DNA of 64,000 bases from a virus: positions 1-64,000 of the IMG/VR virus record IMGVR_UViG_3300045950_000297; one strand, written 5' to 3'. Shown here one piece after another: positions 7,480-14,832 of this stretch. A model generated the notes under the pieces. The model saw only the letters and a program-made list of their open reading frames with translations, was not told the DNA's origin and ran no database searches. The first letter of the stretch is position 1. Each line of letters starts with the position of its first letter. The position numbers and the translations under genes are program-made.

Positions 7480-7508
7480 TTGAACCTTCCCCTGGTCTGT
7501 GTTATTAT
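7480..7508 (+). promoter_or_regulatory. Sigma-70-like promoter for the HTH gene
   Basis: TTGAAC (7480-7485), 17 bp, TATTAT (7503-7508). It faces the opposing prim-pol promoter, so the two overlap. Two AACC-N4-GGTT-like sites (7512-7523, 7532-7543) lie just downstream. Confidence 0.65.
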
Positions 7509-7532
7509 ATGTACCAAATGGTCGAGAGGCAA
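7504..7532 (-). promoter_or_regulatory. Sigma-70-like promoter for the prim-pol operon
   Basis: On the minus strand TTGCCT (7532-7527), 17 bp, TATAAT (7509-7504). It would start transcription near 7497, shortly before the prim-pol ribosome site. Confidence 0.6.
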
Positions 7533-7543
7533 ACCAAATGGAC
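7512..7543. promoter_or_regulatory. Tandem operator-like sites (AACC-N4-GGTT type)
   Basis: TACCAAATGGTC and AACCAAATGGAC, 20 bp apart centre to centre, sit between the opposed promoters and the HTH gene start. They resemble the operators found at other promoters of this genome and could bind a repressor. Confidence 0.5.
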
Positions 7544-8074
7544 ATGATCACGCTTGACGAAGCCAGACTCACCCGCCTGTATGAGATGCGGACCGATGTC
7601 CACCGGAAGTGGACTCTGGCTGAGCAGGCGGCCGAGATGGGGGTGAGCGAGTCAACGATCAAGCGGATGGCCCGCTCCCCCCAGTTCCTGGATGTCGTCA
7701 AGCGTTTGACGCCTGCTCGTTCGCCGATGATCGATGCAGCGTCGGATTACCTGGCCGAGGATCTTCTGCCTCTGGCGATGCGGGAGACCAAAAGTCTCCT
7801 GGAGAACCCTCGTACTCCGGCGACGGCCAAGGCGAATCTGATCACTCAGATTTTCCGGTATGCCTTTGAGGTGATGAAGCCTCTTGATGGAAGTACTGCC
7901 GAAGTCCTGGCCGGGATGGATTTCCTGAAGCAGGCCGGCATTAGTCTGCAGCAGGTCAACATTATTGTGCAGCAGGCCCCACCTGAGTTTGCTGATGAGT
8001 TGCGGGCCTTGCTGCCGTTTGTTGATGGCGAGCTAGTTCAGGACATTGGCCATGAAGAAGTCGGGGGGGCTTGA
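7538..8074 (+). CDS. Helix-turn-helix protein: regulator or small-terminase-like
   Basis: Residues 20-50 form a clear HTH (KWTLAEQAAEMGVSESTIKR), followed by helical segments. It is one of only two rightward genes in the leftward early region and has its own promoter and AGAGG site. Two readings fit. It may be a transcription regulator acting on the overlapping operators at its own start. Alternatively it may be a phage small terminase, whose N-terminal HTH is followed by a helical oligomerisation region (no other small-terminase candidate is seen near the large subunit). Its 3' end overlaps the convergent 126-residue gene by 42 nt. Confidence 0.7.
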   Translation: MDMITLDEARLTRLYEMRTDVHRKWTLAEQAAEMGVSESTIKRMARSPQFLDVVKRLTPARSPMIDAASDYLAEDLLPLAMRETKSLLENPRTPATAKANLITQIFRYAFEVMKPLDGSTAEVLAGMDFLKQAGISLQQVNIIVQQAPPEFADELRALLPFVDGELVQDIGHEEVGGA

Positions 8075-8413
8075 TTTCTCCCGTTCTTTGGCCTTGGGCT
8101 TGGACGGCATGCTCACCCGTTTTGCGACAGCCTTGAATACCCTATCGTACTGTGGCAACATGCGGGTTATCAGCTCCTCCAGTTGAGCTGGTTCCCCGCT
8201 GGAGGGGTATCGAATCTCTGGTGCGCGGTCTCCAGGGAATACTGGCGAGTATCCGCTCCGATTTGGGTAGATGCCCCGGATGTGGATGTTGCCATTGGTT
8301 TCTGTGATCGACAGCACACGGTCATCGATTCTGAGCACGCATTTGTTATCGCGCGCTCGGAGTTCCCACCCATTTTTCTCGACGAGAACGATCAGGATAT
8401 TCAGCAAGTTCAC
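8033..8413 (-). CDS. Hypothetical protein, 126 aa
   Basis: Begins MNLLNILIVLVEKNGWELRA. It has a mixed beta core and a lysine-rich tail (PSKPKAKEREK). No family recognised. It overlaps the convergent HTH gene at its 3' end and the DUF932 gene by 4 nt at its 5' end. It contains a near-perfect copy of the dispersed palindrome at 8375. Confidence 0.6.
   Translation of the reverse strand: MNLLNILIVLVEKNGWELRARDNKCVLRIDDRVLSITETNGNIHIRGIYPNRSGYSPVFPGDRAPEIRYPSSGEPAQLEELITRMLPQYDRVFKAVAKRVSMPSKPKAKEREKSSPPDFFMANVLN
8375..8389. promoter_or_regulatory. Dispersed 15-bp palindrome, 14/15
   Basis: TTTCTCGACGAGAAC, inside the 126-residue gene. Confidence 0.6.
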
Positions 8414-9309
8414 ATCTCCATGACCATCTTGAATGCGCGTCGTTTGTTCTGCGCGGCTACTCCAAACAGCACTCCCTCGGCACGTTTGAGGCTACGTCGG
8501 TAGACATCCTCATACTCGACAAAGGAGTTGTACAGGCCCCAGGCAGTACCGGCGAAGGCACGGCTGTCGGCGCCTGAGGCTGCTCCGTGGAATAGCTCAA
8601 GCACCCTGTGGCGGGTCATGTTCACCTTGGCTGTCCCCTCGCCGTTTTTGTAGGGATATACGCCCTCGATGACGGGTTTGGGGTCGTGCACCCTGCGCCG
8701 GGCTAAGATGTCGAAAGCCTCTTTGAGCACCTGAGAGTTCCGGAGGGCGCGGGTGTAAACACCACTGGCCCAGTCGGCCAGGTCTTTGAGGGGGTTGCCG
8801 ATGTGAACGATGCGCATCACGTCGGTCGCCTGTCGCAGCCCGGAGATGAGCGTATTGGCACATACGACACGCACCGGTGTGATCATCCCGGTCAGAGCAC
8901 CAGCACCGTCCATCCAGTTGACCAATCCGAGGTAGTTGGCTACCTCATCTCCATGGATATCGTAATCAGGCAACTTGGTGGTAAGGAAGAGAGCTTCCCC
9001 CTTGTACAATGCAGCCATCGTCTCGATTGGCCGCTGGACACACTCATCATACATGGCTATGAGGTCATCGGGTGTGATCAGGACGTATTCATTGCTGACG
9101 TAGCCAAAGACGGTCCGGTCGCGCATGATCGCAAACCGTGTAGTGGGGGTACCGTCGGGCAGGTGTAGACGTTCCCTGCGGACAGTGTAAGGCCCCATCT
9201 GGGCGTATGCCTCGGCGGCGGTCAGTTCCTTATCCACCACGATCCCCTTGGCGTGCCAGGCGGGGACACGATAACCGACGAAACGGTCACCGAAAAGTGA
9301 GCTACTCAT
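8410..9309 (-). CDS. DUF932-family phage/plasmid protein, 299 aa
   Basis: Matches the DUF932 (phage/plasmid-like) family: FVGYRVPAWHAKG at the N-terminus, TRFAIMRDRTVFGYVSNEYV, and the signature VRVVCANTL in the middle. The family is frequent on phages and plasmids, but its biochemical role is unsettled. Start MSSSLFGDR follows AAGGAG; a longer frame lacks a ribosome site. Overlaps the ComM-like gene upstream by 8 nt. Confidence 0.85.
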   Translation of the reverse strand: MSSSLFGDRFVGYRVPAWHAKGIVVDKELTAAEAYAQMGPYTVRRERLHLPDGTPTTRFAIMRDRTVFGYVSNEYVLITPDDLIAMYDECVQRPIETMAALYKGEALFLTTKLPDYDIHGDEVANYLGLVNWMDGAGALTGMITPVRVVCANTLISGLRQATDVMRIVHIGNPLKDLADWASGVYTRALRNSQVLKEAFDILARRRVHDPKPVIEGVYPYKNGEGTAKVNMTRHRVLELFHGAASGADSRAFAGTAWGLYNSFVEYEDVYRRSLKRAEGVLFGVAAQNKRRAFKMVMEM

Positions 9310-9844
9310 TGTATCTCCTTGCATAGTGGATTGCCTCAACCAGGTGGCAGGTGTATGACTTCTGCCCCGCCATCTGGCTGATGGTATCACGGACTTTGAG
9401 GATAGTCAGGGTTTGCCGGTAGGATAACCCAAGCTGTGTCACTGCAGCCTTCAGGAGACGGAAGGCAGTCTCATCCAGTTCGTCCTGGATCATCTGCATG
9501 ATCTCATCCGGCTGGGTGACAGGCACCTCGACTTCGATGTCATACTGACTGCGGAACAATTTGGTACGGTAGCGTCGCAGCCTCTTCAGGCTGCATACGC
9601 ACTGAGTTGGGTAGAGTCCGCATGGGCATGGGTGCGCCCAGGCAACCTTACGCCGGCTGGGCTTGTTGCCGTAACGATTCCTGTACCAGTTCCGGTAGAT
9701 TTGCACCAGGTCCGGAGCGATGCTCCTGCCGGACCCGATGAAGCGGATGGAGTGATTGCCAGCGATAGCGATGCGCAAAGCCCGCTTGGCGTAGTGGGCA
9801 CCCGGAAGGGTGGCAAGTTGCCTTTCAAGTTCCATATTGGTCAT
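9302..9844 (-). CDS. Truncated ComM/Mg-chelatase-like protein, 180 aa
   Basis: The C-terminal half (KLFRSQYDIEVEVP, then FRLLKAAVTQLGLSYRQ, ILKVRDTISQMAG, HLVEAIHYARRY) matches the C-terminal domain of the ComM/YifB branch of Mg-chelatase AAA+ proteins. A four-cysteine zinc knuckle (CPCG…CVC, residues 73-84) precedes it. The N-terminus keeps a remnant of the Walker A strand (IRFIGSGRS, 33-41), but the central AAA+ core with Walker B and sensor 1 is missing, and the length is about a third of normal. It may have kept a DNA-binding or branch-migration-modulating role. ATGA overlap with the upstream gene supports the start. Confidence 0.7.
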   Translation of the reverse strand: MTNMELERQLATLPGAHYAKRALRIAIAGNHSIRFIGSGRSIAPDLVQIYRNWYRNRYGNKPSRRKVAWAHPCPCGLYPTQCVCSLKRLRRYRTKLFRSQYDIEVEVPVTQPDEIMQMIQDELDETAFRLLKAAVTQLGLSYRQTLTILKVRDTISQMAGQKSYTCHLVEAIHYARRYNE

Positions 9845-10233
9845 TGCCCTTCACACTCTGTTGCAACCCTATTCTTCAGGTTGGTCTTGTAGTCACTGAG
9901 GAGTGTAGCCCAGGCTGTGACGACCCCAAGGACATGGTTGTAGTCTTTCAGCGTGGGCAATGAGACCGTCCCTGTCGTTGCGTCTTGCATCCTGACGAGT
10001 ACATCTTGGTGTGTCCCGTCAGGGAAGTTGAGCTGGTAGATGCCGGTCAGGCTGACCACCTCGCCGATTACTTTCCAGCCGGGGTAGGGGACAGCATACC
10101 TGCTCTCAAGATACTCACAGACGTTCTCCAGGATAGCCTCCATGTTGGAGACCTCGGAATCAGACGCAAGTTTGTCGGGGCAGTGTGCTTGGAGGGCATT
10201 GACGATTGCGACGAAGTGGTGAGCGTTTTTCAC
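9841..10233 (-). CDS. Hypothetical protein, 130 aa
   Basis: A soluble protein (LENVCEYLESRYAVPYPGWK, a beta segment, then a C-terminal helix). No family recognised. Overlaps both neighbours by 4 nt, which places it firmly in the operon. Confidence 0.6.
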   Translation of the reverse strand: MKNAHHFVAIVNALQAHCPDKLASDSEVSNMEAILENVCEYLESRYAVPYPGWKVIGEVVSLTGIYQLNFPDGTHQDVLVRMQDATTGTVSLPTLKDYNHVLGVVTAWATLLSDYKTNLKNRVATECEGQ

Positions 10234-10829
10234 AGTGTGCTCCTCATTGCGGTAAGTACTGTGTTCTCGTCGAGAACGATTGTCTTGAGCTCGGCTATCT
10301 GGTGTTCCAGCCGGGCTATCTCATCCGGGATTTGGTAGATCACCTCGATGGCCAGGTCCATGGCTGTTTCTTTCCAGTGGTTTGAGTTAACGCCCCATAC
10401 TGACGTCTGTGTCAACTGAACACCGCGCTTGTGGATTTCGACAATGACTCCCACTGCGTTCCACGAGTATCCATACTCCTCCATGTGTTCATAGTCCATG
10501 ATGGCGTAGTGGATATCGGCATTCTCAAGGGACCCGAATTGGGCAATGGCTGCGGCCTTGTCTTCTTCAGGCACATGCTCCCAGTTCTTGGGGTCATGGG
10601 GGAGGTGGCTTCCGGGCACGAAGTAACGGCACTGGCCGTGTTTGTAGTGGCTGTGGAGGTTGCCGCAGAGCACCTGCTGGTTAGGACCAATCAGGGTGCC
10701 GTTCATTCGGTCGATGTAGACATCGGTCGGGTGGTTGGTATACGTCCCCAATGAGGACAAGTCGGGGTCTTCATCGACCTGGCAGCGGATGATGAAAGCG
10801 ACATCCCCGATCTCGATGATCTTATACAT
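10230..10829 (-). CDS. Hypothetical protein, 199 aa
   Basis: Starts MYKIIEIGDVAFIIRCQVDE; the ATG lies within the end of the upstream gene. A histidine-rich central part (CGNLHSHYKHGQCRYF) may bind metal, and the C-terminal ~35 residues form an amphipathic helix (ARLEHQIAELKTIV). No family recognised. It carries a perfect dispersed palindrome at 10263. Confidence 0.6.
   Translation of the reverse strand: MYKIIEIGDVAFIIRCQVDEDPDLSSLGTYTNHPTDVYIDRMNGTLIGPNQQVLCGNLHSHYKHGQCRYFVPGSHLPHDPKNWEHVPEEDKAAAIAQFGSLENADIHYAIMDYEHMEEYGYSWNAVGVIVEIHKRGVQLTQTSVWGVNSNHWKETAMDLAIEVIYQIPDEIARLEHQIAELKTIVLDENTVLTAMRSTL
10263..10277. promoter_or_regulatory. Dispersed 15-bp palindrome, perfect copy
   Basis: GTTCTCGTCGAGAAC near the 3' end of the 199-residue gene, read there as VLDEN. 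Confidence 0.7.
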
Positions 10830-11010
10830 CAGGGGGGTCCTCGTACTTTCGGAAGTACATGGGTTCCCCATCGAACGGAATCTGGAGTCGGGGGTCGTCA
10901 ATGGGGATGTGCCACTTCTGGGGGCACTCCAGGCAGGCTACGTATTTCTGGCCGGGGACGTTGCTTTCATGCATTAGGACTTTGACGCGAGGGTGTTGGC
11001 AGACTTCCAT
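10822..11010 (-). CDS. Zinc-binding mini-protein, 62 aa
   Basis: MEVCQHPRVKVLMHESNVPG… has Cys4 and His6 paired with a later CLEC knuckle, a small zinc-ribbon layout. AAGGAG lies 8 nt upstream. A longer frame extends upstream but has shadow-like composition and overlaps the previous gene. Function unknown. Confidence 0.6.
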   Translation of the reverse strand: MEVCQHPRVKVLMHESNVPGQKYVACLECPQKWHIPIDDPRLQIPFDGEPMYFRKYEDPPDV

Positions 11011-11012
11011 GT

Positions 11013-11342
11013 TTATCTCTCCTTGACAGTGAATGCCCCGAAGTCGGCGGCGTGTTGTTTCAACTCGGCCAACAGAGGAACGAGCTTTGGGTGGGTGATC
11101 GGGCAGGTGCCAGCGTAGCTGGCGGCAACTATCTTGTCGGCGAGTAGATGCACACCGAACTCCTGACAGCTTCTCCCGGTGCCTTCGATGCGACAGGTTA
11201 TGTCCTTGAGCGCGAGGAGGGGGACCATAAAGTGGGCCTGACTGGGATGATTGGCTGGCACCCATGGAGTGACGATTTCGTGCTGCCCTGCAATGCTCAG
11301 CGTGTAGCGGTGCAGTTCAGCGGTAATCGTGTAGGTTAGCAT
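11013..11342 (-). CDS. Hypothetical protein, 109 aa
   Basis: Starts MLTYTITAELHRYTLSIAGQ after a strong GAGGAGG site. Beta-rich N-terminus, no recognised domain. It is the first gene behind the leftward promoter at 11424-11452. Confidence 0.6.
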   Translation of the reverse strand: MLTYTITAELHRYTLSIAGQHEIVTPWVPANHPSQAHFMVPLLALKDITCRIEGTGRSCQEFGVHLLADKIVAASYAGTCPITHPKLVPLLAELKQHAADFGAFTVKER

Positions 11343-11470
11343 ACTACCTCCTCAACCAGTTGGTATGTTTGCAAACCGGCGGGTCAAAAAGGTGGTACAG
11401 GGGTAATCCACTTGGTCAACACGATTGTACTTCTGTTGTTGTAGCGGGTCAAGTCGAGCTGGTGTAAGCA
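11343..11470. other. Regulatory gap with promoter and operator-like repeats
   Basis: No gene is seen. Reading leftward it holds a good promoter (separate entry) and two further TTGACC boxes at about 11413-11418 and 11388-11394 without convincing -10 partners. AACC-N4-GGTT-like sites are at 11354-11365 (AACCAGTTGGTA) and 11406-11417 (ATCCACTTGGTC). Confidence 0.5.
11424..11452 (-). promoter_or_regulatory. Sigma-70-like leftward promoter
   Basis: Minus strand TTGACC (11452-11447), 17 bp, TACAAT (11429-11424). Drives the 11013-11342 gene and those after it. An operator-like site lies just downstream of the start. Confidence 0.65.
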
Positions 11471-11647
11471 CTACTGATTTTGGCGGGGTGTCATTTTTTG
11501 CTGGATGGTAATCTGTCTGTTCTCGACGAGAACCGTGATCTTGTCGCCGGGTTTGAAGCCAGCCCTCTCCAGCCACTGGCCGGTTAGCCTGATATGCGGC
11601 TGGCGGGTGCCATTTGTTCGCTTCAGGTATACTGTAAGTGTGCGCAT
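11471..11647 (-). CDS. SymE-like / AbrB-fold protein, 58 aa
   Basis: MRTLTVYLKRTNGTRQPHIR, then LTGQWLERAGFKPGDKITVLVENRQITI, follows the SymE toxin pattern (P-x-I-R-L-x-G-x-W-L-x-x-A-G-F-x-x-G-x-x-V), a derivative of the AbrB DNA-binding fold. Bacterial SymE is an SOS-induced RNA-associated toxin controlled by an antisense RNA. No antisense promoter was recognised here, so toxin activity is unproven. Start chosen at ATG after GAGAGAGGA. It contains a perfect dispersed palindrome at 11519. Confidence 0.72.
   Translation of the reverse strand: MRTLTVYLKRTNGTRQPHIRLTGQWLERAGFKPGDKITVLVENRQITIQQKMTPRQNQ
11519..11533. promoter_or_regulatory. Dispersed 15-bp palindrome, perfect copy
   Basis: GTTCTCGACGAGAAC within the SymE-like gene, read there as VLVEN. 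Confidence 0.7.
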
Positions 11648-11823
11648 TCCTCTCTCTCCAGTACTGCCATTACTCCGTCTGGGCGCTGTACCATCTGGGC
11701 AAGGCCGGTTGGCGCCTTGCCCCACTCGTTCAGATGTTTCCCGTCCAGATTCGTTGGGTTATGGCCGGAGTCGATGACCCTGCCGTCCCACACGATCTCT
11801 CCGACGATATAGTTGTATCTCAT
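11623..11823 (-). CDS. Hypothetical protein, 66 aa
   Basis: MRYNYIVGEIVWDGRVIDSG… is a short beta-rich protein. Its ATG overlaps the upstream stop (ATGA), and its 3' end overlaps the SymE-like start by 25 nt, so all three genes look coupled. No family recognised. Confidence 0.6.
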   Translation of the reverse strand: MRYNYIVGEIVWDGRVIDSGHNPTNLDGKHLNEWGKAPTGLAQMVQRPDGVMAVLEREECAHLQYT

Positions 11824-12428
11824 CGTCGGGTAGGCTTGGTGAGTGCCGACCGCGCCCTCGATGGTCGGCGGCGTAGGTTCTCGTTGTCTTGTGCGATGAG
11901 GGCACCGTCGGACTCGTTCCATTCCTCTGTCTCTTCATCTGGGCAGCCCCCCGCCTCTACGGATGGTTTGCCAAACTCTAGTGCGCGGAGTGCGGTCTTG
12001 AGTTGCTTGGTGCCCCCCGGTTCCTGGAGTAACCAGGTATATACAGCCTGGACCAGTCCCGTGACCAGCTCTGTGCGAGCGTACTGGAACGCGCACTCAC
12101 CTATGGTACGTAGGTGCATCAGGTCGGTGTACCCGCTATTGAGCGCGCGGTTGCGGACGTCCATTGCGCGCCTGATCGCCGCACACTCGATGCGGTTCCT
12201 GTATCGGGTCCGCACAACTCTCTGGGCCGTCGCCCATTCGGGCGAATGGTATCTCCAGGGGGCGATCTGTCGCCGGAGGCGGTACTGTGTTGAGACACTT
12301 GGAGTGCCGACTCTAGCGCCGGCTGTGAAGATATCGCGATCGGCGACGTTGACGGTTCCGGCATGGAACACGTGCCATTTGCCATCGTAGACAAAGACTA
12401 ATTCCCGACCGCAAGTCAGGCAGTTCAT
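11820..12428 (-). CDS. Hypothetical zinc-knuckle protein, 202 aa
   Basis: Starts MNCLTCGRELVFVYDGKWHV after GGAG; the CxxC pair and His near the N-terminus form half of a zinc site. The rest is helical and arginine-rich with an acidic patch (CPDEETEEWNESD) near the C-terminus. No family recognised. Confidence 0.55.
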   Translation of the reverse strand: MNCLTCGRELVFVYDGKWHVFHAGTVNVADRDIFTAGARVGTPSVSTQYRLRRQIAPWRYHSPEWATAQRVVRTRYRNRIECAAIRRAMDVRNRALNSGYTDLMHLRTIGECAFQYARTELVTGLVQAVYTWLLQEPGGTKQLKTALRALEFGKPSVEAGGCPDEETEEWNESDGALIAQDNENLRRRPSRARSALTKPTRR

Positions 12429-12510
12429 GAGCTTACTCCAGATTGTGGGCAGGGGCACTGTCTGCTACGCCTTTGTTGGGTCCCACGCTCACCCACCTTT
12501 CGGACAGTGA

Positions 12511-12810
12511 TCATATCATCTGTACGACATAGGTGCGGACGTTGCCCGCGTACTCATGGACCTGTTCCAGTGATAACTCCATACCCTGTAGACTGATCGC
12601 CACAATGATATCGAGTGGGATGTTGAGTTCCACTACAGTGATGCTGGCCGCCTCAGCGGCCAAGTGGTACGGTAGCGCTCCGATGACATGTTTGCCGCGC
12701 ACATCGTCTGCCGTGGCTTGAGTTTTGACCTCAATGTCGTCAGTGATGACATCTTGCTCACGGAGATACTCTACAAGCGCTTGATGGCGGGTGACGACAA
12801 TTGTGCTCAT
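12511..12810 (-). CDS. Csx16-like (VVA1548-family) protein, candidate ring nuclease
   Basis: The 99-residue protein follows the Csx16/VVA1548 layout. It has T/S-R-H near the N-terminus (IVVTRHQALVEYL, residues 4-16), a middle GALPYHLAAEA (44-54), then L-N-I-P (62-65) and GMELSLEQV (76-84). Csx16 proteins accompany type III CRISPR loci and have been linked to cyclic-oligoadenylate (ring-nuclease) control. No cas gene lies in this window, so a phage copy would make sense as an anti-CRISPR that removes the second messenger. GAGGAG precedes the ATG, which overlaps the stop of the KH-like gene (ATGA). Family from remembered pattern; activity inferred. Confidence 0.6.
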   Translation of the reverse strand: MSTIVVTRHQALVEYLREQDVITDDIEVKTQATADDVRGKHVIGALPYHLAAEAASITVVELNIPLDIIVAISLQGMELSLEQVHEYAGNVRTYVVQMI

Positions 12811-13820
12811 TTCGCTCCTCTCTGTAGGTAGATGCTATCTGGTTTGGTGGGCATGGTAAGTCGCCACACCCGTCCTGTATCGGGTGGAACATCTGCGACT
12901 GGGCAGGCACGCAATCGTACTCCCAGTGCCTCGGACATCCCACGGATGCCATCTCCACCACGCCCAATGAAGTGTCCCATCATGTTCTGGGGCACCGGGA
13001 TGTTCGGGTCCCCCTGGAAGGTGATGGAGAACTTCCCGCATCGAAAGAACGGTATCTCGCCGCGACGGGCCTGATGAATCTGGTCTATCACGGCATTGTA
13101 CCACCTGCTATTCTCTCTCCAGCCATGGATGATGTAGGAGAGGTTATGGAGTTCCAGCCCTATGATGACAAAGCGCTCGCCGTCCACATCGAAGGCAAAC
13201 TGGGTATAGTTTGGTTCGTCCGGGTTAGCGCTCACAACACCAAGGTAGGTGATGCCGACCTTTGAAGCCCTCTTAATGGCGTCTTCCACCAGCCGCTCGT
13301 ATTGTTTCGCGAGTGTCTCAGCCAGTTCTCGTCGAGAACTCTCGCGTAGCTCTTCAATCTTGGCGTTCCATTCCGGGTTAGAGATGCTGAGGAGGCACCA
13401 GGAGGAATAGAACGCTCCCAGGATGACCCCATTGTAGTCCTCAACATCGAGGACGAGGTGCTGGTTCAAGAGGCGGATTGCCCTCTCGCACTCTGCTGGT
13501 GTAAGGAGATAGAACCCCCACTCTTCCTGGCGGGCGGCCGCCAGGACTTCTTCGGAGCAGTACTTAACGTCGCGAGCGGCGACATCATAGGTGGTCTCAC
13601 CACCGAACGCATTCGGCAGCGGTTCGGGCAGTTCCTTGTAGGCCCGCAACCTCCGCTGCCCCATCATATTCTCACCGAACTCAACCGCGTCTGGCTTGCA
13701 CCATGTCTTGAGCGAGTCGGTAAACGTCCGTAGGAACACAGACGCCATCTTCTCCTCGCTCTCCTGCTTCAGGGCGGCAGAGACTGCTGCCGCAATCTTG
13801 TCTTCCATCTTGTCCTCCAT
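12807..13820 (-). CDS. Protein with C-terminal KH-like RNA-binding motif, 337 aa
   Basis: Most of the protein is unfamiliar: a helical N-terminus MEDKMEDKIAAAVSAALKQE, then alpha/beta regions. Near the C-terminus HFIGRGGDGIRGMSEALGVR has the GxxG loop and helix of a KH domain, which binds single-stranded RNA or DNA. It is translationally coupled (ATGA) to the Csx16-like gene, which hints at a shared job with RNA or nucleotide signals. Contains a perfect dispersed palindrome at 13325 in a frame (SSRREL) different from the usual VLVEN. Confidence 0.6.
   Translation of the reverse strand: MEDKMEDKIAAAVSAALKQESEEKMASVFLRTFTDSLKTWCKPDAVEFGENMMGQRRLRAYKELPEPLPNAFGGETTYDVAARDVKYCSEEVLAAARQEEWGFYLLTPAECERAIRLLNQHLVLDVEDYNGVILGAFYSSWCLLSISNPEWNAKIEELRESSRRELAETLAKQYERLVEDAIKRASKVGITYLGVVSANPDEPNYTQFAFDVDGERFVIIGLELHNLSYIIHGWRENSRWYNAVIDQIHQARRGEIPFFRCGKFSITFQGDPNIPVPQNMMGHFIGRGGDGIRGMSEALGVRLRACPVADVPPDTGRVWRLTMPTKPDSIYLQRGAK
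13325..13339. promoter_or_regulatory. Dispersed 15-bp palindrome, perfect copy
   Basis: GTTCTCGTCGAGAAC in the KH-like gene. The reading frame differs from most other copies, so the DNA rather than the peptide is conserved. Confidence 0.7.
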
Positions 13821-13864
13821 TCTTATTGGCCGTCTACCACGTCATTGTGGCGATCGGTTGATAT

Positions 13865-14653
13865 CTACGGGTTTACGGCAACACGCTCTGGACTGATGCC
13901 AGCCCGGCGCAGTAACTCGACAGCACTCGCATCCACGCAAGCACCAGCAATAGCAATACCCTGCAGATTGGCACCAGCCAGTTTGGCACCTGTTAGATCT
14001 GCACTGCTCAGGTTTGCACCCTCCAGGTTAGCGCGGGTCAGGTTGGCACGTGTCAGATTGGCACAGCTGAGATTGACCGCACATAGGCACGCACCGGTTA
14101 GATCAGCATCCTGAAGGTCCGCATCTTCCAGGTTAGCACTATGCAGACTGGCATGTTGCAGATCGGCACTTTGTAGCCTGGCACCGGTCAGAGCAACCAC
14201 CTCCAAGTCGGCCCCCGCTAACCTGGCGTTGCTTAGGTCGGCATAGGCCAGGTTTGCACGGTACAGCCTGCCTATCGTCAGGTCTGCATCCTGAAGGTCT
14301 GCAGCATAAAGGTTCGCGCTATGGAGGTTTATGCCCTGAAGGTTTGCGCCAATCATAGTAGCACACATCAGATTCGCACCCGCCAGATTGGCACTCTGAA
14401 AGTTGGTGCCCGACAGGTCAGCACCCGACAAGTTAGCATTCCTAAGGTCAAGCCCCTCCAAGTCGGCACCACTCAGATCAGCACCACTCATCGACCAGAG
14501 AGGAAGCAAATTACGCCCCCGATCAAGAAGCCAGTAGAGAGGGGACCGTAACAGCTTGAGCTGCTGGTCCCGTGACCACTCAAGCCTCGGGAGCTCTTGT
14601 AGGATGGTATCAATGTCCTCTATCTTCTGAAGCTGATCAATTGTGATCTTCAT
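13865..14653 (-). CDS. Pentapeptide-repeat protein 1, 262 aa
   Basis: After an ~60-residue N-terminal domain (MKITIDQLQK…LEWSRDQQLKLLRSPLYWLL…LLPLWSMSG), nearly all the rest is A(D/N)LxG-type pentapeptides (about 35), predicted to form a right-handed quadrilateral beta-helix that mimics duplex DNA, as in Qnr and MfpA. It shares its N-terminal domain with three neighbours (14833, 16845 and 18177). Start ATG after AGGAG. Possible roles are gyrase protection or inhibition, or acting as a DNA decoy against host enzymes; which one is unknown. Confidence 0.88.
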   Translation of the reverse strand: MKITIDQLQKIEDIDTILQELPRLEWSRDQQLKLLRSPLYWLLDRGRNLLPLWSMSGADLSGADLEGLDLRNANLSGADLSGTNFQSANLAGANLMCATMIGANLQGINLHSANLYAADLQDADLTIGRLYRANLAYADLSNARLAGADLEVVALTGARLQSADLQHASLHSANLEDADLQDADLTGACLCAVNLSCANLTRANLTRANLEGANLSSADLTGAKLAGANLQGIAIAGACVDASAVELLRRAGISPERVAVNP

Positions 14654-14832
14654 GTTCTTCTCCTATAGTGTAGCACAGGTCGGATTTGACCAGATGTGCT
14701 CTATGTGGAACCATATTGTGCAGGTAGACCCGCAAATCTGACCTCCACGGAAGGAAAAGTGGGGACGGGGGTTAGCCCCTGCGTTCCGTGCGCGGGTGTG
14801 GGGATTTCTGTATGTTCTGAGGCGATTTTACA
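14654..14832. other. Intergenic gap between two pentapeptide-repeat genes
   Basis: No gene recognised. It has short G/C-rich inverted repeats (GGGGCTAACCCC on the minus strand, near 14775) that may be a weak terminator for the upstream gene. No convincing promoter was found. Confidence 0.3.
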
